A DNA stretch of 8,909 bases, taken from the NCBI GenBank assembly GCA_031285575.1, contig JAITVX010000089.1, positions 1 through 8,909 of the forward strand, in the 5' to 3' direction. The notes beneath the pieces were generated by a model. The model worked only from the letters and a program-made list of their open reading frames with translations, had not been told where the DNA came from and did not search any database. Of the stretch, positions 6,380-8,909 are shown one piece after another; positions within the stretch are counted from its first letter, which is position 1, and each line of letters begins with the position of its first letter. A program made the position numbers and the translations under genes. This stretch comes from Bacteroidales bacterium. GTDB lineage: Bacteria; Bacteroidota; Bacteroidia; Bacteroidales; VadinHA17.

Positions 6380-7801
6380 ATGAAAAGAGTATTGCTGCAC
6401 GTGGTTTTTGCTGTGTTTTCGTACCTCGTTTATGGCCAGGCGCAACAGGGGTTCGAGATTAACATTACGATAAACGGCCTGAAAGATTCTACCGTTTTTT
6501 TTGCCTATCACCTTGGCGACAGGCAGTATGTGCGCGATACCCTCGTGCTCGACAGTAACGGCAAAACTGCCGTAAAGGGTAATGAGGCGCTTCAGCACGG
6601 CATTTATATGATAGTTTTGCCGGGGCACACATATTTCGAGATGCTTGTTTCTGACGACCAGCATTTCAGCGCAAGCTGCCTGTATGGCGACTATGTAAAT
6701 ACTTTGAAGTTTGACGGCTCCGACGAAAATACAGCCTTTCTTGCATATCAAAAAACATGGAGAAAGATGCAGGAAGACATGGGAGCCATTGCTAAAAGGG
6801 CTTCGGAGAACAGGAACAACAGCGATTCGCTTGGCGTAATAAACCGCGCCCGCGCCGCACAGGAGCGGGCAATGAAAGATTACCTTAACAGCGTTGCAGC
6901 AGCCAACAGACAGAATGTGCTGGGGGCGCTTGTAAAGGCTATTCTGCCGGTTGAAATTCCCGTGTTCGATGTTCCGGCAGGAGCTGGAAACCCCGATTCA
7001 TTGCTCAGGGTGCTGAACTATACTTATAATAAGAACCATTTCTTTGACAACATAAGCCTCGACGACGACCGGCTTGTACGCACGCCCATCCTGCAGGCAA
7101 AACTCAAAACGTTCTTTTCGGATATTGTTATTCAGGTTCCCGATTCGATAAACATGGAGATTGATCGGTTTATGGCAAAGTGCAGCGGCAACTACAGGGT
7201 TTTTCAGTTTGTGTCGGTGTTTCTGTTCAACCATTTCAGGGAAAGCGATATTATGGGGCACGATGCCGTGGTTGTAAAACTTGCCGACGATATTTATCTT
7301 TCGGGCAAGGCCGACTGGATTACACAGGAGTTTAAGGACGACCTTCGCAGGCAGGTTGAACTGATACGCCCCAACCTTATTGGCAAACAGGCGCAGAATA
7401 TGGTTATGGATTCGTACAGCGGAATATTTGTTTCGCTGTATGACATTGAAAAGGACTTTACAATACTTTATTTCTGGGAACCCGACTGCGGACACTGCAA
7501 GGAGGCTACCCCGAAACTGAAAACATATTACGAAAAGGCGAAAAACGACAACGTCGAGATTTTTGCAGTCTGCACCACCACCGACAGGGAAAAATGGTCG
7601 AAATACATTCAGGATAACCAGCTTTTATGGATAAACGGCTGGGATCCGCAGCGGCAGTCGCATTTCGACTATTACTACAACATACAGTCAACGCCAATGG
7701 TTTATATTCTTGACCGCAATAAAAAGATAATAGCCAAGAAACTTGCTGTTGAAAACATAGAGTCGTTTATTGAGAATTACAGGAAGTATGCCATGCAGTA
7801 A
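6380..7801 (+). CDS. Exported thioredoxin-like (TlpA/ResA-type) protein with an N-terminal DUF4369-like region
   Basis: Probable periplasmic or outer-membrane-associated thiol-disulfide oxidoreductase. With the start used here it has 473 residues. The N-terminus is a good signal peptide (MKRVLLHVV..., hydrophobic core, then YLVYG before QAQQG, a likely cleavage point); starting at the upstream ATG (6335) would add 15 residues that spoil it. Mature residues up to about 120 (FEINITINGLKDSTVFFAYHLGD...) have the beta-rich pattern common in front of Bacteroidota thioredoxin-like proteins (DUF4369-like). A long helical middle follows. The C-terminal thioredoxin fold starts near residue 357 (DFTILYFWEPDCGHCKEATP, CGHC active site at 370-373) and has the cis-proline loop STPMVYILD (P439). 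No lipobox cysteine is present. It stands alone, converging with the ABC ATPase gene 18 bases beyond its stop. Substrates are unknown. Confidence 0.88.
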   Translation: MKRVLLHVVFAVFSYLVYGQAQQGFEINITINGLKDSTVFFAYHLGDRQYVRDTLVLDSNGKTAVKGNEALQHGIYMIVLPGHTYFEMLVSDDQHFSASCLYGDYVNTLKFDGSDENTAFLAYQKTWRKMQEDMGAIAKRASENRNNSDSLGVINRARAAQERAMKDYLNSVAAANRQNVLGALVKAILPVEIPVFDVPAGAGNPDSLLRVLNYTYNKNHFFDNISLDDDRLVRTPILQAKLKTFFSDIVIQVPDSINMEIDRFMAKCSGNYRVFQFVSVFLFNHFRESDIMGHDAVVVKLADDIYLSGKADWITQEFKDDLRRQVELIRPNLIGKQAQNMVMDSYSGIFVSLYDIEKDFTILYFWEPDCGHCKEATPKLKTYYEKAKNDNVEIFAVCTTTDREKWSKYIQDNQLLWINGWDPQRQSHFDYYYNIQSTPMVYILDRNKKIIAKKLAVENIESFIENYRKYAMQ

Positions 7802-7819
7802 AGCCCCTGTTTATGTGCG

Positions 7820-8614
7820 CTAATCTTGAAACCTGAATGTGAAGGTTCCGGCACCGGGGTTGTAGCGGATGTTTCCGCTGTCGAATATTTTATCGAAAAC
7901 ACCATTTAGTATAAGGTCTTTCGGGGCGCCTTCAAAAAGCGCGGCGTTGTGCAGCAGCCATATTTTGTCGGCGCAGCTTATGGCCATCTGCAGGTCGTGG
8001 GTTGAAAAGATAACAGTCTTTCCGTTTTCCCCTGTAATTTTCTTCAGCAGGTTGAATATTTCATATTTTCCGGTTATGTCGAGAAATGCTGTTGGTTCGT
8101 CCATCACCATCAGAGATGTATCCTGTGCGAGCGTTCGCGTAATCATTGCCCTTTGCCGCTCGCCGTCGGACAGTTCGGAAACGTACCGCGAAGCCATTCC
8201 GGTCATGCCGGTATCGGAGAGCGCCTTTAAAACGCATGTTTCGTTTTCGCTATCCAGCCTGCCTGTCCATCCGGTATGCGGAAACCTGCCAAGTGCAACA
8301 AGGTCGTAAACGCTCATGTTTGGCACACGCACTGTTTCGGTCGATACGTATCCCACTTTTTTTGCAAGTTGCCTGTGCGAAAGTTTTACGGTTTCGGTCT
8401 GTTCGATGTAAACATTTCCCGTATAGTCGCGCTGAAGCCCTGTTATGATGCGCAGCAGTGTGCTTTTTCCCGATCCGTTTCGGCCAATAACGGCAATCAG
8501 CTCTCCCCGCATGGCGGTGGCATTAAGATTACTGAGAACGGTTTTTACCGACTGTCCGTTTCGATATCCTGCCGATAAGCGGTCGATAGTCAGTATATTT
8601 TCATTTCTGTTCAT
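7820..8614 (-). CDS. ABC transporter ATP-binding protein, FecE/BtuD-like (iron-chelate, heme or cobalamin uptake type)
   Basis: Cytoplasmic ATPase that would power import of an iron chelate, heme or cobalamin through a FecCD/BtuC-type permease. 264 residues, normal for the family. Walker A is GRNGSGKST (44-52), the signature LSDGERQ (148-154), Walker B LMVMDEP (168-174), D-loop AFLD and switch histidine STHD (H206). The family-typical VYDLVALGRFPHTGWTGRL (102-120) supports the FecE/BtuD/ZnuC-like subgroup rather than other importers. Two deviations: the signature has Asp instead of the second Gly of LSGGQ, and the Q-loop position (VGYVSTETVR, about 88-96) lacks a glutamine; similar LTER-type Q-loops are known to me from Bacteroidota relatives. 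No permease or binding-protein gene lies beside it: downstream is a convergent unrelated gene and upstream is an IS630 end. The transporter's substrate is therefore undetermined. Confidence 0.93.
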   Translation of the reverse strand: MNRNENILTIDRLSAGYRNGQSVKTVLSNLNATAMRGELIAVIGRNGSGKSTLLRIITGLQRDYTGNVYIEQTETVKLSHRQLAKKVGYVSTETVRVPNMSVYDLVALGRFPHTGWTGRLDSENETCVLKALSDTGMTGMASRYVSELSDGERQRAMITRTLAQDTSLMVMDEPTAFLDITGKYEIFNLLKKITGENGKTVIFSTHDLQMAISCADKIWLLHNAALFEGAPKDLILNGVFDKIFDSGNIRYNPGAGTFTFRFQD

Positions 8615-8675
8615 AAGGCAGCAAAGTAAATATATTTTATTTTAACAAGTGTTATAGCTAACCCATAATAAAAGG
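8615..8675. other. Short AT-rich junction between the ABC ATPase start and the IS630 element
   Basis: About 60 bases must hold both the ATPase gene's 5' signals and the end of the insertion sequence. It includes the interrupted repeat TAACA-AG-TGTTA (8643-8654), and a 9-base direct repeat CATAATAAA (8664-8672 and 8677-8685) with a 13-base period runs across its right edge. On the minus strand TTACTTTG (8629-8622) is one mismatch from a -7 element, but a TTG at the right spacing is absent. The exact IS boundary cannot be placed from one end. Confidence 0.35.
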
Positions 8676-8909
8676 TCATAATAAATATATTTCAAAAAGT
8701 TTATAGGGGATTGCATCTATGCCTTTTTCTGATGTTTTTAGCCTGTGCCCATTTCTTTTCAATGGGATTCAAGTCCGGGCTGTATGGAGACAGGAATAGG
8801 CGATCATGTCCTTTCGACCTGATCGCCTTCAGCGTGTCCGCCCTCTGATGAAAAGCAGCATTGTCCATCACAATAACAGACCTTTCAGGCAGTGCCGGAA
8901 TAAGTTGCT
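8676..8909 (-). mobile_element. IS630-family insertion sequence, one end; remainder beyond the right edge
   Basis: Defined by the transposase fragment in it. The end of the element lies somewhere left of 8701, probably between about 8640 and 8676: an out-of-frame continuation of the transposase ends at TGA 8676-8678. IS630 elements insert at TA dinucleotides and several TA steps occur here, so the terminal inverted repeat cannot be identified without the other end. The element lies directly upstream of the ABC ATPase gene in the same orientation, so it may have separated that gene from former operon partners or may supply transcription to it. Confidence 0.7.
8701..8909 (-). CDS. IS630-family transposase, C-terminal part of the DDE domain; probably frameshifted near its end
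   Basis: Minus-strand frame open to the right edge, 69 codons visible including the stop. It contains the second catalytic aspartate in VIVMDNAAFHQ and the catalytic glutamate in the IS630/Tc1-mariner hallmark SPYSPDLNPIEKKWAQAK. It catalyses cut-and-paste transposition in full-length form. After RKRHRCNPL the frame stops at TAA (8703-8701). Removing one base of the CCCC run (GGGG at 8706-8709 on the plus strand) would instead give RCNPYKLFEIYLL and a stop at 8678-8676, which resembles the usual hydrophobic LF-x-x-Y end of such transposases. This points to a one-base insertion, either a real mutation or a sequencing error. The start and the first catalytic aspartate are outside the window. 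Confidence 0.88.
   Translation of the reverse strand, partial: QLIPALPERSVIVMDNAAFHQRADTLKAIRSKGHDRLFLSPYSPDLNPIEKKWAQAKNIRKRHRCNPL

Noticed and set aside
6998..7495. 165-residue open frame on the minus strand opposite the thioredoxin-like gene
   Set aside because: Lies inside a confident coding gene on the other strand, with no domain signal.
8622..8648. Minus-strand promoter TTG-N16-TTACTTTG for the ABC ATPase
   Set aside because: One mismatch in the -7 element and a spacer shorter than the usual 19-21 bases; it would also leave almost no leader.
1..8909. CRISPR arrays, tRNA or rRNA genes, toxin-antitoxin pairs, phage or defence modules
   Set aside because: No regularly spaced repeats, no tRNA-like arm patterns and no matching gene content were seen; most of the window is dense coding sequence of recognisable families.

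Overview
The window looks like chromosomal DNA of a Gram-negative Bacteroidota bacterium, most likely of the order Bacteroidales. The reasons are: a TAnnTTTG-type -7 promoter element upstream of rarA and a near match upstream of the thioredoxin-like gene; a receptor-like protein (at the left edge) and a lipid/periplasm-style thioredoxin-like protein of kinds common in that phylum; a KDO-8-phosphate synthase, which implies lipopolysaccharide; and weak or absent Shine-Dalgarno sequences before most genes. No phylogenetic test was possible, so the placement is an inference.

Layout, left to right. (1) 1-680, plus strand: the C-terminal part of a periplasmic-binding-protein-fold protein, cut by the left edge. 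(2) 707-2025, plus: a tight three-gene cluster encoding an ECF-type sigma factor, a small single-pass membrane protein in the anti-sigma position, and a membrane-anchored CpxP/Spy-like protein with a His-rich tail. It ends at a clear hairpin terminator (2030-2056). (3) 2073-3980, plus: a RecQ-family helicase with an unusual C-terminal half. (4) 3981-4153: an intergenic region with a convincing Bacteroidota promoter and a 12-bp palindrome. (5) 4154-6283, plus: rarA (AAA+ recombination factor) and kdsA (LPS inner core), 9 bases apart. (6) 6380-7801, plus: an exported thioredoxin-like protein with a CGHC active site and its own candidate promoter. (7) 7820-8614, minus, convergent with the previous gene: an iron-chelate/cobalamin-type ABC ATPase with no permease beside it. 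(8) about 8676-8909, minus: the C-terminal end of an IS630-family transposase, apparently frameshifted 12 codons before its natural end and running off the right edge.

Functionally the window is mostly housekeeping: envelope stress sensing, replication-fork and recombination maintenance (RecQ and RarA, in separate transcription units), LPS synthesis and extracytoplasmic thiol chemistry. The accessory part is the right end, where an IS630 element lies immediately upstream of an orphan ABC ATPase. I did not find strong evidence for a new multi-gene system. The items most worth a second look are the sigma/membrane/CpxP-like cluster, the RecQ domain order, the palindrome inside the rarA promoter, and the IS630-ATPase junction.
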